DNA from: JBDHXE01 sp039810525
GTDB lineage: Bacteria; Bacteroidota; Ignavibacteria; Kapaibacteriales; UBA2268
Assembly: GCA_039810525.1 (NCBI GenBank)
Contig: JBDHXE010000002.1
Location: 1 to 47,612, forward strand
Length of the DNA stretch: 47,612 bases
Direction of reading: 5' to 3'
Of this stretch, positions 18,665 through 27,190 are shown piece by piece. The notes beneath the pieces were generated by a model. That model made no database searches. It was given only the letters and a program-made list of their open reading frames with translations, and had not been told where the DNA came from. Both the position numbers and the translations under genes were made by a program. Position 1 is the first letter of the stretch. Every line of letters begins with the position of its first letter.

Positions 18665-20878
18665 ATTATCAGAACAATCAATAGTATATTATTAATAATT
18701 ATTATTAATTTAATTAGTGCAGTAAGCTTGTACTCGGATTCATCAGAACAATTAAAGAATTTGAAACTACAAATTCAAGATATGATAAATCAAAAAAAAT
18801 TTAACAATAAATTTGTTGATAAAATTAATGAAATCACTTATTATTACGAGCAAAGCAATCCAATTGATGGTATCAATTATTTAAATGATATTTTGACTAC
18901 TCAAAGCGTTAAGAATAGTTTATATGTATTACCTTCTATTTATGTTAGATATGCACAGCTCTATGCAAAACTCGATCAATTTGACCTTCAAATCAAATAC
19001 CAGCTATTAGCTAATAAATATTTCTCCAAGAACAAAGACGTAGGTGCATACTATTGGTCAATGCTTGGGATTGGGAATATTTTATATAAAATCAAAAATT
19101 ATACCGAAGCTATTAAGTATTATAAAGAATCTTATAAAGGATTTGCAAAAACAGATGAGGGAATATCTTCAGACCAAAGGCACCATGCATATGCCGTGTG
19201 CTTAGATAATATAGGTCTATGTTACGATGCTCTCAATGTTAATGATTCGGCATTAAAGTATTATCATTTAGCTCAAAAATATAGATATATGGCTAATCAT
19301 TTTATGGATATTAAATTATCGCACTATAATTTAGGTATGTTTTTCTTGAACAAAAATATACTAGATAGTGCATATAGTAATTTGGAAAAATCTTATAATA
19401 TCAAAACACCAAATAATACTATGGCGGGAACATATATAGAATTTAATAAGTTTCATATCAAGACTATGATAGCACTATCCCAATATTTCAAGAGAATCAA
19501 CAAATTAGACTCTTCAGAATTTTACTATAAAAGTGCTATAGATTATATTGGCTACAAAATACCAATACCCTCACAGATTATGCTGCTGAGTGAAATGGCT
19601 GATATGCTTGTCAACCTACACGAAAATCAAATTTCACTACAATTGGTACTCAAAGCCCAAAAATTAATAGAAGAGCATTCTATATACATAGGTGTGCAAG
19701 AAATAAACAAACTACTAGCAGACATTTATTACTATTTGGGACAATTCGACCAATCTATGCAATATCAAAAAGTTTACGAGAAATTTTTGGATTCTATCCA
19801 AACTGTTTCGCGTATTAGAAACCTTGATTTAGAAATTAACTCTCAGAAATTAGAGATTGAATTAGAAGAAATCAATTCTATCAATCAAGAAAAATCCGAA
19901 AAAGTACAAAATCTTACTTATTTAGCAATACTACTATTGTTTGTGATAATAATAGTATTGTTGATTATTTATTTTTACCATAAACTGAATATAACAAAGA
20001 GCGAACTAAACGACAAATTAATAGCAAGCAATGAAGAATTAAATAATATCAATACTCGTATGCACGAATCACAACAAACAATTAATGAAGCCAATAATGA
20101 ACTTAAAAAATTAAACAAACAGTTAGTTAGCTCAAACAATGATTTAGAAGAATCTAATAATACTAAAAATATGCTATTTTCTTTGATTGCTCACGATTTG
20201 AAAAATGCTCTTAGTAGTGGATATGCGATGATTACTACTCTGTACCAATCATTTAATTATTATTCTAATGAAGAGAAACAAGAATATGTAGAATTCATCT
20301 ATCAGTCTTTTAGTGGGGTATACAAATTATTAGAAAATTTACTAGTATGGAGCACAGCTATTAGGAACAAGTTGAAGCCTCATTTTGATTTGAACAACTT
20401 GTATTATGTAGTTCTTAACAATATTAATCTTTATCAACAACAAATTAAAGAAAAGAATATTTCAATAATTAATAATTTAAACAATGCACTATTTTTTGTA
20501 TTTGACGCCTCTCTTATGGATACAGTAATCAGAAATATATTAAATAATGCAATCAAATATTCTCATAACGGAGGCTTTATTTATTTCGATTATGAACTTA
20601 TTAATGAATACATAATATTAAGCATTCGAGATGAGGGCGTAGGTATGCCCAAAGATAAAGCACAAAATATATTCAAATCAGGTCATAATGTATCTACTAT
20701 GGGTACATCAGGCGAAAAAGGAACTGGGTTAGGGCTTCTGATTTGTTATGAATTTGTAAAGATACATAGAGGTGAAATATGGTTTGAGAGCGAGATAGAC
20801 AAAGGCTCAGTTTGCAAAATAAAACTACCTACCAATCAACTTATAGAAGATAAGCTAAATACAAACGAAGCTAAGTAA
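18665..20878 (+). CDS. Membrane TPR sensor histidine kinase, probable ATT start
   Basis: This is an orphan two-component kinase of about 737 aa. TPR-like helical repeats fill roughly residues 30-390 (for example YTEAIKYYKESYKGFA). Then come a membrane helix (YLAILLLFVIIIVLLIIYFY), a coiled coil, and a HisKA/HATPase_c module with H510 in SLIAHDLKN, an N-box NILNNAIKYSHNGG, G1 DEGVGMPKD and G2 GEKGTGLGLLIC. An in-frame TTG at 18730 would lose the signal peptide. Upstream codons from ATT 18665 read (M)IRTINSILLIIIINLISAVS, a fine signal peptide behind AGGA, with a stop just before it. This layout (periplasmic TPRs, one TM, kinase) is common in Bacteroidota. No response regulator is adjacent. Confidence 0.8.
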   Translation: MIRTINSILLIIIINLISAVSLYSDSSEQLKNLKLQIQDMINQKKFNNKFVDKINEITYYYEQSNPIDGINYLNDILTTQSVKNSLYVLPSIYVRYAQLYAKLDQFDLQIKYQLLANKYFSKNKDVGAYYWSMLGIGNILYKIKNYTEAIKYYKESYKGFAKTDEGISSDQRHHAYAVCLDNIGLCYDALNVNDSALKYYHLAQKYRYMANHFMDIKLSHYNLGMFFLNKNILDSAYSNLEKSYNIKTPNNTMAGTYIEFNKFHIKTMIALSQYFKRINKLDSSEFYYKSAIDYIGYKIPIPSQIMLLSEMADMLVNLHENQISLQLVLKAQKLIEEHSIYIGVQEINKLLADIYYYLGQFDQSMQYQKVYEKFLDSIQTVSRIRNLDLEINSQKLEIELEEINSINQEKSEKVQNLTYLAILLLFVIIIVLLIIYFYHKLNITKSELNDKLIASNEELNNINTRMHESQQTINEANNELKKLNKQLVSSNNDLEESNNTKNMLFSLIAHDLKNALSSGYAMITTLYQSFNYYSNEEKQEYVEFIYQSFSGVYKLLENLLVWSTAIRNKLKPHFDLNNLYYVVLNNINLYQQQIKEKNISIINNLNNALFFVFDASLMDTVIRNILNNAIKYSHNGGFIYFDYELINEYIILSIRDEGVGMPKDKAQNIFKSGHNVSTMGTSGEKGTGLGLLICYEFVKIHRGEIWFESEIDKGSVCKIKLPTNQLIEDKLNTNEAK

Positions 20879-20882
20879 AATA

Positions 20883-21632
20883 TTAAAAATTTAGTTCTGT
20901 CGGATAATATATTTTCTCTAAAACTAAACCTTTAGGGCTTATTAGAGGAGAGTTCAATTGTCTATTTTTGGAATACAAAGCTACACCGACTTCTTCTATT
21001 GTCCTTTTGCTACGAGCAATATCTATCATTGTCCCTACAATTGATCTTACCATCCCATAAAGGAAATGATTGGAACGAATACTATATTTATAATGATGAG
21101 TATCTATCTGCTCCCATTGGCTTAATATTACATTGCAAATAGGATTGATAGTATCTGGATTTAATTTAGAAAAAGTAGTAAAATCAACTTTTTGCTTAAA
21201 AATAATAGCTGATTGGAACAACAAATCAAAATCTATAGGGTATTTAACATAACTACAAAACCTATTATTAAATACATCTTCTTTCGTAATAATCGAATAG
21301 CTATATTCTCTAAAAATAGCATCATACCGAGCATGGAATTTCGCAAGATATGCAGCATCAATAATCCTAATATCTAATGGAAGCTTCTGATTTAATGCTT
21401 TTACTAATTTTTTTGCTGGCAATTTAGGTATGCCTTCGTATTTTACCGAACATACTTGAGCTCTTGCATGCACTCCAGTATCAGTTCTCCCCGAACCCAA
21501 TGAAGATAATTTAACATCAAATACTTGCAATAATGCTTTGTCTAACAATTCCTGCACTGTAATAGCATTGGGCTGTATCTGCCATCCGCTATAATTAGTA
21601 CCATCGTACTGTAATTTTAATGCAATATCCAT
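20883..21632 (-). CDS. truA: tRNA pseudouridine synthase A
   Basis: The 249-aa enzyme makes pseudouridine at positions 38-40 of the tRNA anticodon arm. The catalytic aspartate is D51 in the GSGRTDTGVHARAQV motif, and the N-terminal LQYDGTNYSGWQIQP is the other TruA hallmark. The length matches the family (about 245-270 aa). It is convergent with the histidine kinase, only 4 bp from its stop, and divergent from the TPR protein. Regulation is not evident. Confidence 0.93.
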   Translation of the reverse strand: MDIALKLQYDGTNYSGWQIQPNAITVQELLDKALLQVFDVKLSSLGSGRTDTGVHARAQVCSVKYEGIPKLPAKKLVKALNQKLPLDIRIIDAAYLAKFHARYDAIFREYSYSIITKEDVFNNRFCSYVKYPIDFDLLFQSAIIFKQKVDFTTFSKLNPDTINPICNVILSQWEQIDTHHYKYSIRSNHFLYGMVRSIVGTMIDIARSKRTIEEVGVALYSKNRQLNSPLISPKGLVLEKIYYPTELNF

Positions 21633-21734
21633 TTATTATAATAATATTTTTTATTAATTACTAAAATAATATATTTGCCAATTAGTTTCTTAACAAAATG
21701 CAAAAATTAAGATTATATAACTAATTATAGAATA

Positions 21735-23030
21735 ATGAGCAATACTATCAAAGATGCAGAAGTATGGGTAGAGCGTGGCGATGAGTTTGTAAATAGTAAA
21801 GATACCGAAAAGGCACTTGAATGCTATACAAGAGCTATCAATTTAAATCCACGTATGTCGCACGCTTTTTTCAAAAGAGGTAATCTGTTCTTTAATTCTA
21901 ATATGTTCAAAGAAGCAATTTCTGATTTTAGTAGTGCTATCGAACTTAATCCTGACTTTTCATTCGCATATTTCAAAAGAGGTAGCACCTATCTTAATAT
22001 TAAGTACTACAATCAAGCAATTTCTGATTTTAGTAGTGCTATCGAACTTAATCCTGACTTTTCATTCGCATATTTCAAAAGAGGTCTTTGCTATTTTTCG
22101 CTCAAAAATTATGAAGAAGCATTAGATGATTTTGATAAGACTTTAGAGCTAAACCCCACATATATGCCTGCTCATTTAAATAAAGGCAATATTATGTTTG
22201 AGTGGAAAAACTTTAAAGAAGCTATCTTATATTATAGTAGAGCTTTAGAGATAGACCCCGATCAAGAGAAAACCTTGGTAGCGCGGGGCTTAGCATATAT
22301 TCAGCTTAAGCAACCCAACAAAGCAATAATAGATTTTACTACTGCTATCAAACTTAATCCAGATTCATTCCTTTCGTATAATTACCGTGGCTTAGCATAT
22401 AGTAAAATGAAAGAATATAATCATGCAATAGAAGATTTTACAATAGTCATTAAATTAAATCATAACTTCTACGAAGCATATAATAATCGTGGTATAGCAT
22501 ATTTCTCCAAGAAGAAATATGAAGAAGCTGTAGAGGATTATACCAAAGGTATCAAATTCGCACCAAATTCATCTATTTTGTACTTCAACCGCGCCAATTC
22601 TTTATATTATTTGAAACAATTTGCCAATGCCTTATTTGATTTTGACAAAGCTATAGAGCTTAATCCAAATTCACCTCAAATATACTATTCACGAGGCAAT
22701 TGCAGAATGTATATTCATCAATACAAAGAAGCTATCAAAGATTTTAGCAAAGCAATCACTCTCAATCCCAAATACTTCAATGCTTATATTGGAAGAGGCA
22801 ACTGCTACTCCAAGCTCAAGTATTACAAAAAAGCTCTCGAAGACTTCACTCTATCTATAGAATTAAAGCCTGATTCTCACCTGGGCTACTTAAATAGAGC
22901 TATGACTTTCAAAGCAGAAGGTAAGATAGATAGAGCTGCACGCGACTTCAATGAATTTCTAAAATTCGTAAATCCAAACACCAAAACTGCTGTCCAAATT
23001 AAGAATTGGCTAAAAAGTGTCGGCAAATAA
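21735..23030 (+). CDS. Tetratricopeptide repeat protein, about 11-12 TPRs
   Basis: The 431-aa protein is almost entirely consecutive 34-residue TPRs with the canonical A-x-x-x-Y/F...A-I-x-L-N-P pattern, for example SHAFFKRGNLFFNSNMFKEA and DFSSAIELNPDFSFAYFKRG. It has no signal peptide, so it is probably a cytoplasmic protein-protein scaffold. Two neighbouring repeats contain an exact 71-bp DNA duplication (21913-21983 and 22015-22085), a recent repeat expansion. Partners are unknown. tyrS follows on the same strand after 66 bp. Confidence 0.88.
   Translation: MSNTIKDAEVWVERGDEFVNSKDTEKALECYTRAINLNPRMSHAFFKRGNLFFNSNMFKEAISDFSSAIELNPDFSFAYFKRGSTYLNIKYYNQAISDFSSAIELNPDFSFAYFKRGLCYFSLKNYEEALDDFDKTLELNPTYMPAHLNKGNIMFEWKNFKEAILYYSRALEIDPDQEKTLVARGLAYIQLKQPNKAIIDFTTAIKLNPDSFLSYNYRGLAYSKMKEYNHAIEDFTIVIKLNHNFYEAYNNRGIAYFSKKKYEEAVEDYTKGIKFAPNSSILYFNRANSLYYLKQFANALFDFDKAIELNPNSPQIYYSRGNCRMYIHQYKEAIKDFSKAITLNPKYFNAYIGRGNCYSKLKYYKKALEDFTLSIELKPDSHLGYLNRAMTFKAEGKIDRAARDFNEFLKFVNPNTKTAVQIKNWLKSVGK
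21913..21983 (+). repeat. First copy of an exact 71-bp direct repeat within the TPR gene
   Basis: It is identical to 22015-22085, with a period of 102 bp (one TPR, 34 codons). The reading frame is kept. Confidence 0.9.
22015..22085 (+). repeat. Second copy of the 71-bp direct repeat
   Basis: It is base-for-base the same as 21913-21983, offset by 102 bp. The remaining 31 bp of the unit differ. Confidence 0.9.
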
Positions 23031-23096
23031 ATCTTACTCAATATTTTAACTTTTAACCGTTATTAATTATTATTTTTTTAAATTATTTGTAGTATT

Positions 23097-24314
23097 ATGT
23101 TCCCTTCTGTAAACGAACAAATGGATATTATCAGGCAAGGAGTTGTAGATCTATTGCCCGAAGAAGAAATTTCAAAAAAAATTGAAAAAAGTATCAACAC
23201 AAAAATACCTCTAACTATCAAATTGGGGGCAGACCCAAGTCGCCCTGATTTACATATTGGCCATGCCGTAGTGTTGCACAAAATGAGGCAGTTCCAAGAT
23301 TTGGGACATACCGCAATTCTAATTATAGGTGATTTTACTGCGATGATAGGAGACCCTACTGGCAAATCTAAAACAAGGCCACAGCTTACTATAGAAGAAA
23401 CTAAGATAAATGGTGAATCATACTTGCAGCAAGCTACTATTATACTAAGACCAGATAGACTACAAGTAAGGTACAATTCTGAATGGCTTGATAAGATGTC
23501 ATTTTCTGATGTAATCAAACTAAGCTCCAAATACACAGTAGCTCAATTATTAGAAAGAGAAGATTTTAGCCAAAGATTCAAATCGGGTACCCCAATCTCA
23601 GTGCATGAGCTACTCTATCCGTTAGCACAAGGTATGGATTCGGTAGAAATAAATTCCGATATAGAGCTTGGAGGCACAGATCAAAAATTCAATCTATTAG
23701 TAGGCCGCGAACTACAAAAAGCTTTTGGCAAAGAAGCACAATGTATTTTGACTATGCCTATCTTGGAGGGTACTGATGGAGTGCAAAAAATGTCTAAATC
23801 GCTTGATAATTATATTGCTCTGACCGATACTCCTAAAGATATTTTTGGCAAAGTAATGTCTATACCAGATAATTTAATTACCAGATATATGCTATATGCT
23901 GCTTTCTTCCCCGAAATTGACGTAACTAAAGTTAAAAATGGATTAGAAGATGGCTCGATTCATCCACGAAATGCCAAAGTAGAAACTGCTAAAAAAATAG
24001 TAGCCTTATATCATAATCAAGAAGCTGCAGATGCCGCTTTCGATGAATTTGAGAGAATATTTGTAAAAAAAGATATACCCGACCAAATAGATGAATTGTT
24101 GATAGAATCCCTAAGTAATGAAATGAATATTACCGATATTCTAGTAAACTCCAAATTATCTCCATCTAAAAAAGAAGCTCGTAGATTAATTGAGCAAGGC
24201 GGGGTATATATTGATAATAATAGAATTGATGATAGCTATGCTAATATCGATATTTCTACCAAAAAATTACTAAAAGTAGGCAAACGAAAATTCTTATATA
24301 TTACCAAAAAGTAG
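23097..24314 (+). CDS. tyrS: Tyrosyl-tRNA synthetase
   Basis: The 405-aa class Ic synthetase charges tRNA-Tyr. The HIGH motif is intact at residues 53-56 (DLHIGHAVVLHKM) and the KMSKS loop at 231-235 (QKMSKSLDNY). A C-terminal S4 RNA-binding domain (LSPSKKEARRLIEQGGVYIDN) is present. Its length and HIGH/KMSKS forms fit the TyrS2/TyrZ-type branch. It opens a probable operon: a 57-codon gene begins 2 bp after the stop and overlaps the amidotransferase gene. No T-box leader is visible in the 66-bp upstream spacer. Confidence 0.93.
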   Translation: MFPSVNEQMDIIRQGVVDLLPEEEISKKIEKSINTKIPLTIKLGADPSRPDLHIGHAVVLHKMRQFQDLGHTAILIIGDFTAMIGDPTGKSKTRPQLTIEETKINGESYLQQATIILRPDRLQVRYNSEWLDKMSFSDVIKLSSKYTVAQLLEREDFSQRFKSGTPISVHELLYPLAQGMDSVEINSDIELGGTDQKFNLLVGRELQKAFGKEAQCILTMPILEGTDGVQKMSKSLDNYIALTDTPKDIFGKVMSIPDNLITRYMLYAAFFPEIDVTKVKNGLEDGSIHPRNAKVETAKKIVALYHNQEAADAAFDEFERIFVKKDIPDQIDELLIESLSNEMNITDILVNSKLSPSKKEARRLIEQGGVYIDNNRIDDSYANIDISTKKLLKVGKRKFLYITKK

Positions 24315-24316
24315 CA

Positions 24317-24490
24317 ATGTCCAAAATTAAAAGATTAATAGCAACAGTATTTATTGCATTCTATTTTTCAATATCTGATATAGATAATAAAATCGTTTAC
24401 AAATCTCCTGCTGCTATTGTCTTTAATATCGATTCGCCACCAATATATTTTCCAAAAATTAGAATCAGAAGAAAACTATATTATGAATAA
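24317..24490 (+). CDS. Small uncharacterised protein (57 aa) between tyrS and the amidotransferase gene
   Basis: An ATG lies 2 bp after the tyrS stop and runs 57 codons to TAA 24488-24490. The predicted peptide starts MSKIKRLIATVFIAFYFSIS, a basic end followed by a hydrophobic stretch like a signal anchor, and ends basic and aromatic (KIRIRRKLYYE). It overlaps the next gene's ATG by 8 bp, so it would be translationally coupled to both neighbours. I recognise no family. It could be a spurious frame, but the tight packing favours a real gene or a remnant. Confidence 0.5.
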   Translation: MSKIKRLIATVFIAFYFSISDIDNKIVYKSPAAIVFNIDSPPIYFPKIRIRRKLYYE

Positions 24491-25052
24491 TGCAGTTGTG
24501 ATAATTGATAATAATGATTCATTTACATATAATTTAGCTCAATATTTCAAATATATTGGAGCTAAGCCAATAATCATCAATATTAATATTGCAGACAGTT
24601 TCGATTTTACTAATTATCATAATATCGTATTATCGCCCGGACCGGGGCTGCCAGATGAAAACCCAAACTTAATAAATCTTATAATCAAATATAAATCTAA
24701 CAAAAGAATATTAGGAGTATGTCTGGGATTGCAAGCTATCAATATTGCCTTTGGAGGCAATCTTATCAATTTGGATAAGCCTCGCCATGGTATTTCTGAA
24801 CAATTGATCCTTAAAAATCATAGCAAATTATACACTAATTTAGACAATATCAAAGTGGGCTTATATCATTCATGGGCATTAGACCACAATACATTGCCTA
24901 ATGAATTGATAGTTAGCGCCGTAGATAAGTCCAATATCATTATGTCGTTGCACCATTCTAAATATGATATTACAGGAGTACAATACCACCCCGAATCTAT
25001 AATTACTAATTATGGCTTAGAAATACTCAATAATTGGCTATATTCTAAATAA
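24483..25052 (+). CDS. pabA: Class I glutamine amidotransferase (PabA/TrpG type)
   Basis: The 189-aa protein is the glutaminase subunit that supplies ammonia to aminodeoxychorismate or anthranilate synthase. The catalytic triad is visible: Cys80 in GVCLGLQAI, and His169 and Glu171 in QYHPESI. The SPGPGLPDE oxyanion segment is also present. I start at ATG 24483, because a longer frame from TTG 24417 adds 22 residues foreign to the family, and MNNAVVIIDNNDSFTYNLAQ is the classical beginning. No pabB/trpE partner is in the window, so its pathway (folate or tryptophan) cannot be decided. It overlaps the small gene upstream by 8 bp. Confidence 0.88.
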   Translation: MNNAVVIIDNNDSFTYNLAQYFKYIGAKPIIININIADSFDFTNYHNIVLSPGPGLPDENPNLINLIIKYKSNKRILGVCLGLQAINIAFGGNLINLDKPRHGISEQLILKNHSKLYTNLDNIKVGLYHSWALDHNTLPNELIVSAVDKSNIIMSLHHSKYDITGVQYHPESIITNYGLEILNNWLYSK

Positions 25053-25144
25053 TTTATTAGTAAAATATATAAAATTAATTATAATCTATTAATTTAAATG
25101 TTATATTTGTAAATAGATATTTAAGCCAATAATAGTGTAGAGAA

Positions 25145-25966
25145 ATGTTAAATTCTAAGAAGTTTTTATTATCTATCTTCATATCTATAATATCAGTATT
25201 CGCTTTCAATCAATGTAGTGATACTGGTATTAATAGCATTAATGTTTTTAGTATTAATGATGATATTCAATTGGGGACGCAATTAGATCAGCAAATACGA
25301 GCTAACTCGCAAGAGTACCCTATACTTAACGATGCACAAGCGACAGCCTATGTGCAGGATATTATAAACCAAATCATAAATGCTCCTGATATAAAATACA
25401 AAGGACAATTCCCATACAAAGTTACACTGCTCAATTCTAATACTATCAACGCATTCTGTACACCGGGTGGATATATTTATGTATATAAAGGTTTGCTCAA
25501 ATTTGTAGATAACGAAGCTACTTTGGCTGCAGTTTTAGCTCACGAAGTAACTCATGCAGAGAGACGCCATGCCACTAATAGAATGACTAAAGAATATGGG
25601 CTACAAATGCTATTAAGTGTCGTATTAGGCAATTCGCCATCTACATTAGAATCTATAGGTGCTAATCTATTTTCGGGATTGACCCTAATGTATAATAGTC
25701 GCGAAGATGAATACGAAGCAGACGAATATTCTTTCAAATATCTTCAATCTACAATTTGGTATCCCGGGGCTGGTAAGTTTTTCTTTGATAAAATGAGCAG
25801 CCAATCAAGCAATAGTAATTTAGAAGAATTATTCTCCACTCACCCATTAGATCAAAAAAGAATCGAAGCATTAGATAAATTAATAAAAGATGCTAATTTG
25901 CAAGCACCAAGCGAATCTAACCTATTCGGAGTTCGTTATTTACAATTTAGAGGGAAATTAAATTAA
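25145..25966 (+). CDS. M48-family zinc metalloprotease lipoprotein
   Basis: The 273-aa protein has a lipoprotein signal with a lipobox-like FNQC24. The catalytic HExxH is at residues 133-137 (LAHEVTHAERRH) and the third zinc ligand lies in SREDEYEADEYSF (about 190-202). This is the soluble M48C/BepA-like type that degrades or assembles envelope proteins, probably attached to the periplasmic face. The TPGGYIYVYKGLL segment is also typical. The stop overlaps the pyrF ATG by one base (TAATG), so the two are co-translated. Confidence 0.88.
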   Translation: MLNSKKFLLSIFISIISVFAFNQCSDTGINSINVFSINDDIQLGTQLDQQIRANSQEYPILNDAQATAYVQDIINQIINAPDIKYKGQFPYKVTLLNSNTINAFCTPGGYIYVYKGLLKFVDNEATLAAVLAHEVTHAERRHATNRMTKEYGLQMLLSVVLGNSPSTLESIGANLFSGLTLMYNSREDEYEADEYSFKYLQSTIWYPGAGKFFFDKMSSQSSNSNLEELFSTHPLDQKRIEALDKLIKDANLQAPSESNLFGVRYLQFRGKLN

Positions 25967-26781
25967 TGACAGCATTAGAAAAAATAGAAATTGCCGAATC
26001 TACTAACGAATCTAAGCTCTGCATAGGTTTAGATCCCGAAATTAACAAAATCCCAGAATACTTACAAAGTGATTTCAATGGATTGTACAATTTCAACTGC
26101 TCTATAATAGATGCTACTTCTGATAAAGTATCAGCTTATAAATTAAATTTTGCTTTCTATGAGCAATACGGCTACCGAGGGTATGAAGTCTTGCAGAAAA
26201 CTCTAAAATATATACCCAACAATATACTTACAATTGCAGACGCTAAAAGAGGCGATATCGGAAACTCTTCGCGTGGGTATGCCTTTGCAATTTTTAATGA
26301 ATTGAATTTCGATTCTGTTACTCTATCTCCTTATATGGGATACGATTCTCTATCACCATTCTTTGATTATAAAGATAAATTATTTTTTATTCTAGCTCTA
26401 ACTTCCAACCCATCATCTGCAGATTTCCAAAGGTTAATAATAGATGACGAGCCTCTATATATGAAAGTAATTCAAAAATTTACTTCGCAAGGCAACGATA
26501 ATATTGGATTTGTAGCTGGTGCTACACACCCTGACGACATTGCCAAGATAAGAAGCATTGCTCGCCATAATTATTTATTGATACCCGGTATTGGTGCACA
26601 AGGTGGTAATATAGAACAAGTATTATTAAAAAACAAACGCCGAAATGCTATTATTAATGTTTCCAGAGATATTATTTACCAATCCAAAGGTACAGATTTT
26701 TCTGAAAAAGCTAGTGCTAAGGCAGAATACTACCGCACACTTATCAACGATATTCATTTACAAATAATGATGGGAAAATAG
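25966..26781 (+). CDS. pyrF: Orotidine-5'-phosphate decarboxylase (type 2)
   Basis: The 271-aa enzyme converts OMP to UMP, the last step of pyrimidine synthesis. The catalytic Asp-Lys-Asp cluster is intact at D92, K94 and D97 in IADAKRGDIGNSS. The opening CIGLDPEINKIP and late IPGIGAQGGN phosphate-loop are those of the longer type-2 PyrF of about 270 aa. The start codon uses the last A of the upstream stop. A stem-loop follows at 26835-26868. No other pyr gene is nearby. Confidence 0.93.
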   Translation: MTALEKIEIAESTNESKLCIGLDPEINKIPEYLQSDFNGLYNFNCSIIDATSDKVSAYKLNFAFYEQYGYRGYEVLQKTLKYIPNNILTIADAKRGDIGNSSRGYAFAIFNELNFDSVTLSPYMGYDSLSPFFDYKDKLFFILALTSNPSSADFQRLIIDDEPLYMKVIQKFTSQGNDNIGFVAGATHPDDIAKIRSIARHNYLLIPGIGAQGGNIEQVLLKNKRRNAIINVSRDIIYQSKGTDFSEKASAKAEYYRTLINDIHLQIMMGK

Positions 26782-26834
26782 TATAGATTATTCTATATGA
26801 CTCATAGATAATGGTAACAAAAACATTTTTAATC

Positions 26835-26868
26835 AACAAGCCTATACAAGAGTGGTATAGGTCTTGTT
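26835..26868 (+). terminator. Terminator-like hairpin after pyrF
   Basis: AACAAG plus CCTATAC pairs with GTATAGG plus TCTTGTT, giving 13 bp with one bulged base and a 7-nt loop. It is 54 bp after the stop. The tail TTAATTTAAT is only moderately U-rich. Confidence 0.55.
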
Positions 26869-27142
26869 AATTTAATATATTGTATTATTCTTAATTAAGA
26901 AACACTATTCAAACAATCATCATCAATACCAATTAAATTCATTCTTTGCTAATTTATTTCGGAATTATTAAGTAATCTAATAAAATTTTATACAACGGAT
27001 CAATAACAATTGGCCTATTAAAGCAATCTTAATTATTAATTTATTTATATCTAATTGTCTTTTCTCATAATAGTTGATAACTTGGCAAATATGAATAAAA
27101 TTGGAACAGCAAATAAAAAATAACATTGTAATTAATTATTAC

Positions 27143-27150
27143 TACTTTTG
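27143..27150 (+). promoter_or_regulatory. Candidate -7 box (TACTTTTG) for the porin gene
   Basis: TACTTTTG fits TAnnTTTG 40 bp before ATG 27191. The nearest TTG (27126-27128) is only 14 bp away, shorter than the usual 17-23 bp spacer. Confidence 0.3.
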
Positions 27151-27190
27151 TGATAAATTTTGTATTGACAAAAAATAATATGAGGAGAAA

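Larger units (their letters stand above)
26782..27190. other. Intergenic region after pyrF, no gene seen
   Basis: These 409 bp contain the pyrF terminator-like hairpin (26835-26868), a -7-like TACTTTTG (27143-27150) and an AGGAG Shine-Dalgarno just before the porin gene. I find no open reading frame or structured RNA in the rest. Confidence 0.6.

Noticed and set aside
21913..22085. CRISPR-like repeat
   Set aside because: Repeats are in-frame TPR codons at 34-residue spacing, with only two identical copies.
23078..23536. Frame opposite tyrS (152 aa)
   Set aside because: It lies opposite a conserved tyrS including the HIGH motif, and its translation shows no family features.
24417..24482. Longer N-terminus for the amidotransferase from TTG 24417
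   Set aside because: The extra 22 residues do not fit the family and coincide with the small gene's frame region; ATG 24483 gives the classical start.
26900..27120. Riboswitch or small RNA before the porin gene
   Set aside because: No convincing conserved structure; only AT-rich sequence with isolated promoter-like words.
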